From assembly GCA_964606415.1 (NCBI GenBank), contig CAZSGN010000045.1, positions 1 through 14,572 on the forward strand: a DNA stretch of 14,572 bases. Direction: 5' to 3'. The position numbers and the translations under genes are program-made. A model generated the notes under the pieces. The model saw only the letters and a program-made list of their open reading frames with translations. It had not been told where the DNA came from and did no database searches. Position 1 is the first letter of the stretch, and every line of letters begins with the position of its first letter. Source of the stretch: CAZSGN01 sp964606415 (GTDB lineage: Bacteria > Bacteroidota > Bacteroidia > Bacteroidales > JBBRXJ01). This document shows positions 1-7,193 of the stretch, one piece after another.

Positions 1-3
1 TTG

Positions 4-35
4 CCCATATACCCATATACCCATATACCCATATA
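4..35. repeat. 8-bp tandem repeat, four exact CCCATATA units
   Basis: Four consecutive perfect copies of CCCATATA run from 4 to 35 and may continue outside the window. They lie just upstream of the predicted promoter of the LarA homologue. The translated reading frame through them is low-complexity (Pro-Ile-Tyr-Pro-Tyr-Thr-His) and is not credible protein. A second array, also with 8-bp period, follows the gene at 1387-1458. Function unknown. Confidence 0.9.
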
Positions 36-63
36 CACTTTTACCTTACTCACTCCTTACTCC

Positions 64-93
64 TTGCTTTTGGCCGTATATTTATTAAATTTG
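64..93 (+). promoter_or_regulatory. Predicted Bacteroidetes-type promoter of the LarA homologue
   Basis: TTG at 64-66 and TAAATTTG at 86-93 are separated by 19 nt. This fits the Bacteroidetes primary-sigma pattern (a TTTG/TTG element near -33 and TAnnTTTG near -7). Transcription would start near 98-100, about 15 nt before the ATG at 115. That agrees with 115, not position 1, as the translation start. Prediction from motif match only. Confidence 0.45.
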
Positions 94-114
94 CAGGAAA
101 TCAATTTATTTATC

Positions 115-1386
115 ATGTTATATTACGAAAGAGGATCTCAGACTGATCAATTGTCTGATAAAGATATTAAAGAAGCCATATTTACTGCTCTTGGCGAAAT
201 GGGGGTAAAAGATAAAGTTCTGGCTATACCGCCTGATTTCACCCGTTTTCACTCTTATGCAGGGCGCATCACTGAGTTTATTGATGAGTATTATGGGGAT
301 ATGCTAACCGATATTCTCCCTGCTTTAGGTACGCATGCTCCTATGAATGATGAAAGCATTGACAGAATGTATGGAGCAATAGATAAAAATAAATTCAGGG
401 TACACGATTGGCGGCATGAAGTGGTTACTGTTGGTGAGGTGCCGGGTGAATTTGTCAGCAAAGTATCCGAAGGGCGTGTTGAATATAAATGGCCTGCACA
501 GGTTAATCGTTTGTTAGTGGATGGAGGTTATGACCTGATATTATCTATTGGACAGGTTGTTCCTCATGAAGTCGTGGGTATGGCTAATTATAATAAAAAT
601 ATATTTGTCGGAACGGGTGGTAGCGAAGGGATTAATAAGAGTCATTTTATTGGTGCGGCTTATGGAATGGAACGCATGATGGGACGCGCAGATACGCCTG
701 TTAGAAAGGTGCTTAATTATGCTTCTGATCATTTTACTAATGAACTGCCTATTGTTTATGTGCAGACTGTCATGGGAAAAAACCAGGAGGGCGAATTGGT
801 GATGCGCGGGCTTTTTATTGGTGATGATTATGAGTGTTTTAAAAGGGCGGCTGATCTTTCACTGGAAGTTAATTTTACCATGTTGGATCGTGAACCCCAT
901 AAAATGGTCGTTTTTCTTGATCCCGAAGAATATAAAAGTACCTGGTTAGGGAATAAAAGTATTTACAGAACACGGATGGCTATCGCCGATCAGGGGGAGT
1001 TGATTGTCCTGGCGCCCGCGCTTAAGGAGTTTGGCGAAGATGAAGCTATTGATAAACTGATCCGGAAATATGGTTATGTGGGAACACCTAAGGTGCTTGA
1101 ATTGGTCGAAAATAATAATGATCTCTGGAATAATCTGGGGGCTGCTGCTCATTTGATCCATGGTTCGTCAGAAGGACGTTTTAATGTTACTTATTGTCCG
1201 GGGCCGAATGTCTCTAAAGAAGAGATCGAATCGGTTAATTTTAATTATGGGGAGCTCGATAAGATGATGCAAAAATATAATCCGGATCAATTGAAAGATG
1301 GATGGAATGAAGTGGATGGCGAAGAAATTTATTTTATTTCTAATCCTGGCCTGGGCCTTTGGGCTTACCGCGATCGTTTTAAGTAG
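115..1386 (+). CDS. LarA-family (DUF2088) nickel-dependent racemase/epimerase homologue
   Basis: The 423-residue protein belongs to the lactate racemase (LarA) superfamily, whose members racemise or epimerise 2-hydroxy acids with a covalently bound nickel-pincer nucleotide. Visible marks are DFTR (41-44), GTHAPM with His74, and His151, Lys161 and His177. The last three keep the 10- and 16-residue spacing of the His/Lys/His set that binds the pincer and nickel in LarA. The substrate cannot be read from sequence: the superfamily includes lactate, malate and other hydroxyacid racemases and sugar-acid (gluconate-type) 2-epimerases. The reading frame is open to the window edge, but ATG 115 is preferred because homology begins there, the upstream frame is octamer repeat, and a promoter-like motif lies at 64-93. 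No larB, larC or larE maturation gene is in the window, so cofactor supply must be encoded elsewhere. Probably cytoplasmic. Confidence 0.85.
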   Translation: MLYYERGSQTDQLSDKDIKEAIFTALGEMGVKDKVLAIPPDFTRFHSYAGRITEFIDEYYGDMLTDILPALGTHAPMNDESIDRMYGAIDKNKFRVHDWRHEVVTVGEVPGEFVSKVSEGRVEYKWPAQVNRLLVDGGYDLILSIGQVVPHEVVGMANYNKNIFVGTGGSEGINKSHFIGAAYGMERMMGRADTPVRKVLNYASDHFTNELPIVYVQTVMGKNQEGELVMRGLFIGDDYECFKRAADLSLEVNFTMLDREPHKMVVFLDPEEYKSTWLGNKSIYRTRMAIADQGELIVLAPALKEFGEDEAIDKLIRKYGYVGTPKVLELVENNNDLWNNLGAAAHLIHGSSEGRFNVTYCPGPNVSKEEIESVNFNYGELDKMMQKYNPDQLKDGWNEVDGEEIYFISNPGLGLWAYRDRFK

Positions 1387-1458
1387 GGTATGATGGTATT
1401 ATGGTATGATAGTATGATAGTATGATAGTATGATGGTATAGTGGTATGGTGGTGAGGG
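1387..1458. repeat. 8-bp tandem repeat array (GGTATGAT/AGTATGAT type), about nine units
   Basis: Starting at the base after the TAG stop of the LarA homologue, the sequence splits into 8-bp units: GGTATGAT, GGTATTAT, GGTATGAT, three AGTATGAT, GGTATAGT, GGTATGGT and a decayed GGTGAGGG. The central units are identical and the outer ones diverge, as expected for an array growing by slippage. Non-coding. Its period matches the array at 4-35, although the unit sequence differs. Confidence 0.88.
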
Positions 1459-1549
1459 GGATTTTTTATATAAAGCGTGCAGATGAGTTAGTTTGGGGCG
1501 GTGTACTGGGTTTTTACTTTTGATTTTAAATGATTGGGTTATGTTGGAG

Positions 1550-1849
1550 ATGCTTAATTGGCAGGGGGTGCTTGTGGGATTGCTTGCTTTTTTAGCCATT
1601 GGTGTATGTCATCCGTTGGTTATTAAAGCTGAATATTTTTTTGGTAAAAAGATTGCCTGGCTATTTCTTTTACTGGGTATTGTTATTGCCGGACTTTCCT
1701 TGTTCCCTCAAAATACTTTTATATCCATTGCCCTGGGAGTCATTGGTTTTTCTTTTCTTTGGAGCGCCCATGAGGTAGTACAGCAACATAAAAGGGTCTT
1801 GTGGGGACGTGCTAAAATGAATCCCAAAAGAAAAAATGAATATTATTAA
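1550..1849 (+). CDS. DUF4491 family small membrane protein, copy 1
   Basis: This protein of about 99 residues has three hydrophobic stretches (roughly residues 7-22, 36-51 and 55-72), a KAEYFFG motif after the first, FSFLWSAHE at the end of the third, and a basic C-terminal tail ending in NPKRKNEYY. This is the pattern of DUF4491, a family of inner-membrane proteins of unknown function known mainly from Bacteroidetes. It is paralogous to the gene at 2066-2359. The start was chosen by that alignment (MLNWQG against MLNPDG). ATG 1541, three codons earlier, and ATG 1493 are also in frame; neither they nor 1550 has a well-spaced ribosome binding site. No function can be assigned. The chosen start is the weakest part of the call. 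Confidence 0.78.
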   Translation: MLNWQGVLVGLLAFLAIGVCHPLVIKAEYFFGKKIAWLFLLLGIVIAGLSLFPQNTFISIALGVIGFSFLWSAHEVVQQHKRVLWGRAKMNPKRKNEYY

Positions 1850-1951
1850 TCACAACTGTCCGAACAAATGATATCCAAAGAATCCTAATATTGTAGTGTA
1901 GACTTTAAAAAACCAAATTAATTTTACTTTGACAGATAAGAAGTTTATAGA

Positions 1952-2002
1952 ACCTAAGTTGAGCGATTTAAACGAAGTGAAAAATCGCTTTACTTAGATA
2001 TA
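1952..2002. repeat. Dispersed intergenic hairpin element, copy A
   Basis: A left arm at 1954-1969 (CTAAGTTGAGCGATTT) pairs with a right arm at 1982-1997 (AAATCGCTTTACTTAG) over 15 of 16 positions, including one G-T wobble, with a 12-nt loop. It lies between the two DUF4491 paralogues. The first 13 and last 13 bases of the 51-bp unit recur exactly at 12155-12204 around a different middle, so it is a repeat and not a one-off terminator. No run of T follows the stem, which argues against an ordinary intrinsic terminator. Confidence 0.75.
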
Positions 2003-2065
2003 ATCCCGCTTTTCAGTGAGGAAAAAAGAAGAAAGTTTATTTATACTTTAAAATAAAGCGCTTAT

Positions 2066-2359
2066 ATGTTGAACCCGGACGGTATTATTGTTGGTGCAGC
2101 TACTTTTGCCATTATTGCATTTTCTCGTTATGCTTGTATTAAAGCTGAATATTTTTTCACTAAAAGTTTTTGGATTGTTTTCCTGATGATTGGTGTTGTA
2201 TCGATCGTGGCCGCTTTACTTTTGGCATCGGTACTTTTGTCAGCAATATTTGCTGTCTTTGGTTTTGCTTTTCTTTGGGGGATAGGTGAAATCATCGAAC
2301 AAGAAGAACGTGTCAGAAAAGGTTGGTTCCCCAAAAATCCCAAACATCAAAAAATATAA
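2066..2359 (+). CDS. DUF4491 family small membrane protein, copy 2
   Basis: A 97-residue paralogue of the gene at 1550-1849. It shares the three-hydrophobic-segment layout, the KAEYFF motif and an FAFLWGIGE...Q..RV..G...NPK C-terminal pattern. Between the conserved motifs the two have diverged strongly: HPLVIKAEYFF in copy 1 becomes RYACIKAEYFF here. That points to an old duplication. The stop lies only 4 nt before the tex start codon, so the two are very likely co-transcribed. That does not prove a shared function, as tex sits in many different contexts. Predicted inner-membrane protein, function unknown. ATG 2066 matches the N-terminus of the family. Confidence 0.82.
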   Translation: MLNPDGIIVGAATFAIIAFSRYACIKAEYFFTKSFWIVFLMIGVVSIVAALLLASVLLSAIFAVFGFAFLWGIGEIIEQEERVRKGWFPKNPKHQKI

Positions 2360-2363
2360 ACAG

Positions 2364-4484
2364 ATGCATATTAATACTCAAATTGCCGGGCAGCTAAATA
2401 TCACAGAGGCCCAGGTAGAGAAGACCATTAGTCTTTTAGATGAAGGGGCTACTATTCCTTTTATCAGCCGTTACCGTAAAGAACAAACGGGAAGCCTTGA
2501 TGAGGTGATGGTTGCCGATATCCGCGATGCATGGGATCAGTATAAGGAGTTACAGAAAAGGAAAGAAGCGGTGCTTAAAAGCATACGCGAGCAGGATTGC
2601 CTGACTTCAGAACTCGAGAAATTGATCCGGGAATGCCCAACAATGGCGGATCTGGAGGATTTATACCTGCCTTTTAAGCCAAAGCGTAAAACAAGGGCAA
2701 CAAAAGCCAGGGATAAAGGGCTGGAACCATTGGCAAAGATCATCATGAAACAAAAGGAATTGAATGTTCCCAAAAGGGCAGAGGAATTTCTTAATGAGGA
2801 GGTGCCAGTTGTCGAAGAGGCCATTAATGGGGCTTTGGATATTATTGCTGAATGGATTAATGAAAATAAACGAGCAAGGAATATTGTAAGAAGGCATTTC
2901 GAAAGAGAGGCTGTTCTCTTTTCCCGGGTGGTAAAAGGAAAAAAAGAGGAAGGCGAAAAATACCAGGATTATTTCAATTGGCACGAGTTGCTGAAAAAAG
3001 CTCCCTCACACCGGGTTCTTGCTATGAGAAGAGGTGAGCACGAGGGCGTGTTAAAACTTACTATTGAGCCGGAGGCAGAGAAAGTTATAGAAGCGCTTGA
3101 TCATCTTTTTTTGAAAGGGGATTTTGATGTTACTGAGCTGGTAAGCAAAGCTGTTAGAGATGCTTATAAACGTCTTCTGCAACCATCTATGGAAAACGAG
3201 TTTAAGGCACTGGCTAAGGAAAAAGCGGACGAAGAGGCCATCAAGGTTTTTGCCAATAACATGAGACAATTGCTGATGGCCGCTCCTTTAGGTCCTAAGC
3301 CGGTTATGGCGATCGATCCCGGCTATAAGACCGGTTGTAAAGTGGTGTGCCTGGATCAGTATGGTAATCTGAGGCATAATGAAACCATCTATCCGCATCC
3401 TCCTCAGCGGGAAAAAAGCAAGGCTTCTAAAAAACTGGCTTCTTTGGTGAATATGTTTAATATTGAGGCTGTGGCTATTGGTAATGGTACTGCCAGTAGA
3501 GAAACGGAGGCTTTTGTGAAGAATGTTAAATTTGACCGGGAGCTTATGGTTTTTGTTGTTAGCGAAGCGGGTGCCTCAATATATTCTGCTTCTTCTGTGG
3601 CCAGGGAGGAGTTTCCCGATTATGATGTCACCGTCAGGGGGGCTGTTTCTATTGGGCGCCGACTCATGGATCCCCTGGCTGAATTGGTCAAAATAGATCC
3701 TAAAAGCATTGGTGTTGGCCAGTATCAATATGATGTGGATCAGAATAAATTAAAAACAAGCCTGGATACAACGGTCGAAAGCTGTGTTAATGCCGTAGGG
3801 GTCAATCTTAATACGGCAAGTAAGTATATTCTTCATTACGTTTCAGGGATTGGTGCTGCGCTGGCTGAACAAATTATTCTGCATCGTAAAAAGATCAATG
3901 GTTTTAACTCCCGCCAGCAACTGAAAGAAGTGCCTCGTTTGGGTGAAAAAGCTTTTGAGCAGGCTGCGGGATTTCTCAGAATCGAAAATGCATCAAATCC
4001 ATTAGATAATTCTGCTGTGCACCCGGAAAGTTATGAGATTGTCCGGCAAATGGCAGCTGACTTGAATTGTCAAATCACAGATCTTATAAATAAACCGGAG
4101 CTTAGGGAAAAGGTTGATTTGAATAATTATGTCTCCGGAAAAGTTGGTCTACCTACTTTAAATGATATCATGACTGAGCTGGCTAAGCCGGGACGTGATC
4201 CGCGACAGCATGTTAAGGTGTTTGAATTTGACCAGTCGGTTAGAAGTATCGAAGACCTTAAAACAGGTATGGTGTTGCCTGGTATTGTAACCAATATAAC
4301 CAATTTTGGCGCTTTTGTTGATATTGGTATTAAACAAAATGGCCTTGTTCATATATCACGCCTGGCGAATGAATACGTCGCTAATCCGGCCAATGTCCTT
4401 TCGCTTCATCAACATGTAAAAGTCAGGGTTATGGAAGTGGATCAGGCAAGGGGACGAATTGGTTTATCTATCAAAGATATCTGA
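2364..4484 (+). CDS. tex: Tex, S1-domain RNA-binding transcription accessory protein
   Basis: This 706-residue protein has the full Tex layout. The N-terminal helical/HTH region begins with ITEAQVEKTISLLDEGATIPFISRYRKEQTG. A YqgF/RNase H-like fold begins near residue 313 (MAIDPGYKTG, Asp318). Tandem helix-hairpin-helix segments lie around 480-560 (VSGIGAALAEQI, EVPRLGEKAFEQ). A C-terminal S1 RNA-binding domain runs from about 632 to 706 (GIVTNITNFGAFVDIG, GLVHIS). Tex is a cytoplasmic nucleic-acid-binding protein associated with transcription and RNA metabolism; its exact role in Bacteroidetes is not settled. An in-frame ATG at 2286 lies inside the preceding DUF4491 gene, and its extra residues are not Tex-like, so ATG 2364 is chosen. 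The gene converges on the FKBP gene at 4543 with a 58-nt gap holding no strong terminator. Confidence 0.96.
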   Translation: MHINTQIAGQLNITEAQVEKTISLLDEGATIPFISRYRKEQTGSLDEVMVADIRDAWDQYKELQKRKEAVLKSIREQDCLTSELEKLIRECPTMADLEDLYLPFKPKRKTRATKARDKGLEPLAKIIMKQKELNVPKRAEEFLNEEVPVVEEAINGALDIIAEWINENKRARNIVRRHFEREAVLFSRVVKGKKEEGEKYQDYFNWHELLKKAPSHRVLAMRRGEHEGVLKLTIEPEAEKVIEALDHLFLKGDFDVTELVSKAVRDAYKRLLQPSMENEFKALAKEKADEEAIKVFANNMRQLLMAAPLGPKPVMAIDPGYKTGCKVVCLDQYGNLRHNETIYPHPPQREKSKASKKLASLVNMFNIEAVAIGNGTASRETEAFVKNVKFDRELMVFVVSEAGASIYSASSVAREEFPDYDVTVRGAVSIGRRLMDPLAELVKIDPKSIGVGQYQYDVDQNKLKTSLDTTVESCVNAVGVNLNTASKYILHYVSGIGAALAEQIILHRKKINGFNSRQQLKEVPRLGEKAFEQAAGFLRIENASNPLDNSAVHPESYEIVRQMAADLNCQITDLINKPELREKVDLNNYVSGKVGLPTLNDIMTELAKPGRDPRQHVKVFEFDQSVRSIEDLKTGMVLPGIVTNITNFGAFVDIGIKQNGLVHISRLANEYVANPANVLSLHQHVKVRVMEVDQARGRIGLSIKDI

Positions 4485-4542
4485 TCATTTTTCAGGTTGC
4501 TGTGATAGAACACTTCAGAAAATAAATTTTATGCCTCTAATC

Positions 4543-5415
4543 TTACTTTACTTCCAGTAATTCGACCTCGAAAATAAGTGATGTATAGGGAGGTATAATA
4601 CTGGTTGAGGATCCTGTTGCACCAAATGCCAGCTCTGATGGAATAATGAAAATGGCTTTTTCACCTTCCCGCATTTGTCCTAAACCCTCTTCTAACCCCG
4701 GTATTACCTGCCATTCCTGGCCATACACGAAACCGAACGGTTCATTTCGCTGGTGGGATGAGTCGAAAAATTTCCCATTCAGAAAACGTCCTTCATAATG
4801 AAAAATGATCGTATCTCCTTTAGTGACTTTATTCCCTTTACCTTCCCGTATAACAATGTGATAAAGGCCTGAGGCAGATGGTTCAACATTAATTTCTTGT
4901 TTCTCAATATATTGTTTAAGTAAGGTTTTTTCATATTCGCCAAAATCATTGATCCATTTTAGAAAAGCTTCTTTTTCCTGATGATAAGATTCGGCTGATT
5001 GAATGGACAGCATCTCTATTTCTGCAATCATATTTTGTTTATCTATCAAAAAATCAGGAACACTACTTTGAAGGGTTTCTTCAAAAAAACGGTGTCCATC
5101 AATAATGAATCTTGCTTTGTCTCCTTTGGATAATTGTTTAAAACAGTCATCAATGGACCCCGGGTATGCTGGTTTGTTAAGCCGAAACTTTCGGGTGCCT
5201 TCAAAAAAGAGAGAATCATCGGTGGTGTAATATTTAAGTTTTGCGGTGATCATGTCTCCAATTTCTGGTTTGGTTGATTCCTCGCCAATTTTCAAAAGTT
5301 TATAATAAACCCCGTGCTTGTTTTTAGAGTAGCCGGGAGGGGATGAATCAAACCAGTTACAAGCATGGAATAAAACCATGAAAAATATAAATATGCCGAC
5401 TGTTGTTTTAGTCAT
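4543..5415 (-). CDS. Two-domain FKBP-type peptidyl-prolyl isomerase lipoprotein
   Basis: This 290-residue envelope lipoprotein has a signal peptide (residues 1-18) ending in a lipobox-like LFHAC with Cys19. Residues 190-290 form a good FKBP domain. By FKBP12 logic its pocket residues are Tyr207, Phe217-Asp218 (KFFDSS), Phe229, Val237-Ile238 (QVIPGLEEG), AFG (263-265) and Phe282, with Leu in place of the floor Trp. Residues 35-137 look like a second, degenerate FKBP fold (GDMITAKLKYY, KGDKARFII, IAEIEML) that lacks the FD and VIPG signatures. A probably helical linker (140-175) joins them, recalling dimerisation or chaperone linkers of periplasmic FKBPs. The gene is last in the nrnA-gldI-FKBP operon and starts 2 nt after the previous stop. 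Likely a folding helper for exported proteins. Its client is unknown. Confidence 0.88.
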   Translation of the reverse strand: MTKTTVGIFIFFMVLFHACNWFDSSPPGYSKNKHGVYYKLLKIGEESTKPEIGDMITAKLKYYTTDDSLFFEGTRKFRLNKPAYPGSIDDCFKQLSKGDKARFIIDGHRFFEETLQSSVPDFLIDKQNMIAEIEMLSIQSAESYHQEKEAFLKWINDFGEYEKTLLKQYIEKQEINVEPSASGLYHIVIREGKGNKVTKGDTIIFHYEGRFLNGKFFDSSHQRNEPFGFVYGQEWQVIPGLEEGLGQMREGEKAIFIIPSELAFGATGSSTSIIPPYTSLIFEVELLEVK

Positions 5416-5417
5416 TA

Positions 5418-6023
5418 TTATTTTGATTTATTTACTTCAACAACTTCAAGGTCATAAATGATGGTTGAGCGTCCGGGGATGTTTTTTTCATCACCTATTA
5501 AACCGTGTGCCAGATGTGGAGGCATAATGAATCTTGCTTTATCTCCTTCCTGAAGCAGCTGTATCCCTTCTTCAAGTCCTGTTTCAACTCCCCCATGGCC
5601 AACCTTAAAGGTTAGAGGCCCTTCTTCCCGGGAATGGTAGCAAATGGTTCCGTCAAGCAACTCAACCTGGAATCTGATTGTTACCAAATCATCTTTTTGA
5701 ACAGAAGGTCCTTCTCCATTTTTGTAGATCATGTAATATAATCCTGATTCTTTTTTTTTCATTTCCCAATTTCGACGGTCAATATAACGTTGAATAACCA
5801 ATTCGTCTTCATCGACAAGATGTTGGTTAATCTTCATCATTTCTTCTCCAGAAGGCATTCGGACCTTTTTCTTTTCTTGTTGCTCATTTGTATTACAAGA
5901 TAGTAAAAAACCTCCAAAAAAGAATATCAAGAATAGATTCATTGAGATGAACAAGCATGTGTTTTTTCTGAAAAACGGTGCTGATATTCTCTTAATCATT
6001 TGCTTAACTTTACTGACTATCAT
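5418..6023 (-). CDS. gldI: GldI-like FKBP-type peptidyl-prolyl isomerase lipoprotein
   Basis: A 201-residue lipoprotein with one FKBP domain (about residues 92-197). A hydrophobic segment ends in the lipobox FLLSC with Cys43, so the n-region is unusually long and Met9 (about 5999) is a plausible alternative start. The segment after the Cys (a charged stretch, then NQHLVDEDELVIQRYID and a GLYYMIYKNGEGP lead-in) follows the layout of GldI, the gliding-motility-associated FKBP of Bacteroidetes. The isomerase pocket is degenerate: the usual FD is replaced by CYHS, VIPG by VETG and AYG by AHG. Catalysis may therefore be weak or absent, with a chaperone role more likely. It sits 12 nt after nrnA and 2 nt before a second FKBP gene. 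No other gld or type IX secretion gene is visible, so gliding itself is not implied. The FKBP call is firm and the gldI name moderate. Confidence 0.82.
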   Translation of the reverse strand: MIVSKVKQMIKRISAPFFRKNTCLFISMNLFLIFFFGGFLLSCNTNEQQEKKKVRMPSGEEMMKINQHLVDEDELVIQRYIDRRNWEMKKKESGLYYMIYKNGEGPSVQKDDLVTIRFQVELLDGTICYHSREEGPLTFKVGHGGVETGLEEGIQLLQEGDKARFIMPPHLAHGLIGDEKNIPGRSTIIYDLEVVEVNKSK

Positions 6024-6035
6024 ATCGAATGGCTT

Positions 6036-7058
6036 TTACCTGGTTAGCTGATCTTTGTAAATGGGTAATGCTTCTTCAAAATGTTTGATGGTTTCCTGGA
6101 TGGAGAGTCTTGATTCTCCTCCCGCGGCATTGAGATGTCCCCCGCCTTTAAAATGCTTATCTGCAAAAGCATTAGCAGGGAACTGGCCTTTTGAACGGAA
6201 AGATAGCTTGACGTAATCTTTTTGTTCAATGAAAAGCCCGCAAAAACGGAGGCCTTTGATCTGGAGCGGGTAATTAACAAATCCCTCTGTATCACCCATC
6301 TGGTAATTGTGTTTTTTTAAATCTTTTTGCGTCAGGTAGATATAGGCGGTATTATATTCTTCTAAATAGACAAGTCTTTCCTTTAAAGCAAGGCCTAAAA
6401 GCTGCACCCGCCCAAGCGAATAATTATCATAAACCTGGTGATATATATGGTTTTTATTTATGCCTGTTTCCAGCAACGCTGATACGACATGGAAAGTTTC
6501 CGGTGATGATGAGTTATGTATAAAACTTCCTGTGTCGGTCATTATGCCTGTAAAAAGGCAGGAAGCAATTTGTTGGTCGACCAGATGTTGTTCGTTCATC
6601 CCCTTGATCAGATGATAAACAAGTTCAGAGGTCGAACTTACGGTGATATCACTAAATTGAAGGTCAAAAACGGGAGAGGGGTGGGGATGATGATCTATCA
6701 ATATTTTGTATGAGTGGTGACTCATCATTTTTTTTTCGGCCTCTCCCATGCGATCAGGCATATTGAAGTCCAGATGGATCGTCATGGTCGAATTTTCTAT
6801 GGCTTGGTTAGCCTTATTTCTGGATTTTGAATAGATGATTATTTCTTCTAAGCCGGGCATCCATTGAAGAAATTGGGCTATTTTGTTTGGGATAATTATT
6901 TGAGCGTTTTTACCTTTCTTTTTTAAATAATGATAAAAACCAAGAGCTGATCCAATTGCGTCCCCATCAGGATTGAAATGTGATATCAATACGATTTTAT
7001 CATGTTCTTTAATCGTTTGCTTAAGATTATTGATTAATTTTAATGTGTTTTTTTCCAC
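6036..7058 (-). CDS. nrnA: NrnA-type DHH/DHHA1 phosphoesterase (nanoRNase / pAp phosphatase)
   Basis: A 340-residue cytoplasmic phosphoesterase of the DHH superfamily. Metal-binding motifs are visible in order: HFNPDGDAIG (27-36), Asp97 in HLDFN, the DHH motif IDHH (121-124), and Asp175 in TDTGSF. The DHHA1 domain carries the substrate-binding GGGH (305-308). NrnA enzymes degrade 2-5-nt RNA oligomers and dephosphorylate 3'-phosphoadenosine 5'-phosphate. Length and motif order are normal. The start is GTG at 7058: the frame is closed by a TAG a few codons upstream, and no ATG lies near the N-terminus. The gene heads a three-gene operon with the two FKBP lipoproteins. A promoter-like motif lies at 7086-7119. 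Confidence 0.93.
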   Translation of the reverse strand: MEKNTLKLINNLKQTIKEHDKIVLISHFNPDGDAIGSALGFYHYLKKKGKNAQIIIPNKIAQFLQWMPGLEEIIIYSKSRNKANQAIENSTMTIHLDFNMPDRMGEAEKKMMSHHSYKILIDHHPHPSPVFDLQFSDITVSSTSELVYHLIKGMNEQHLVDQQIASCLFTGIMTDTGSFIHNSSSPETFHVVSALLETGINKNHIYHQVYDNYSLGRVQLLGLALKERLVYLEEYNTAYIYLTQKDLKKHNYQMGDTEGFVNYPLQIKGLRFCGLFIEQKDYVKLSFRSKGQFPANAFADKHFKGGGHLNAAGGESRLSIQETIKHFEEALPIYKDQLTR

Positions 7059-7085
7059 TGTTTTGTAACGCTATTGATGAATGTT

Positions 7086-7119
7086 CAAATATAGAAAAGA
7101 AAATGTGCATTTCAACAAA
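7086..7119 (-). promoter_or_regulatory. Predicted promoter of the nrnA-gldI-FKBP operon
   Basis: On the minus strand TATATTTG (7093-7086) matches TAnnTTTG exactly. Upstream lies TTTGTTG (7119-7113), giving a TTG-to-box spacing of 19 nt. Transcription would begin near 7080, about 20 nt before the GTG start. It sits in the 135-nt gap to the divergent ndk. Motif match only. Confidence 0.45.
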
Positions 7120-7193
7120 TTTTATGCCTTTCCCCAAAAGACTTAAAGCATACTTTCGAAAGTTATAGAATCATTGATAATATTTTTAATATT

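Noticed and set aside
1..114. N-terminal extension of the LarA homologue from a TTG at position 1
   Set aside because: The added residues come from the CCCATATA array, are low-complexity, and would be interrupted by the predicted promoter. Homology begins at ATG 115.
1387..1458. CRISPR-like array
   Set aside because: The units are 8 bp and contiguous, with no spacers. This is a simple tandem repeat, and no cas gene is present.
2286..2363. Longer tex start at ATG 2286
   Set aside because: It lies wholly inside the DUF4491 gene in another frame, and the extra 26 residues do not resemble Tex N-termini. ATG 2364 matches the family start.
7151..7158. ndk promoter -7 box TACTTTCG
   Set aside because: One mismatch to TAnnTTTG and no TTG at the proper distance upstream, so not listed as a feature.
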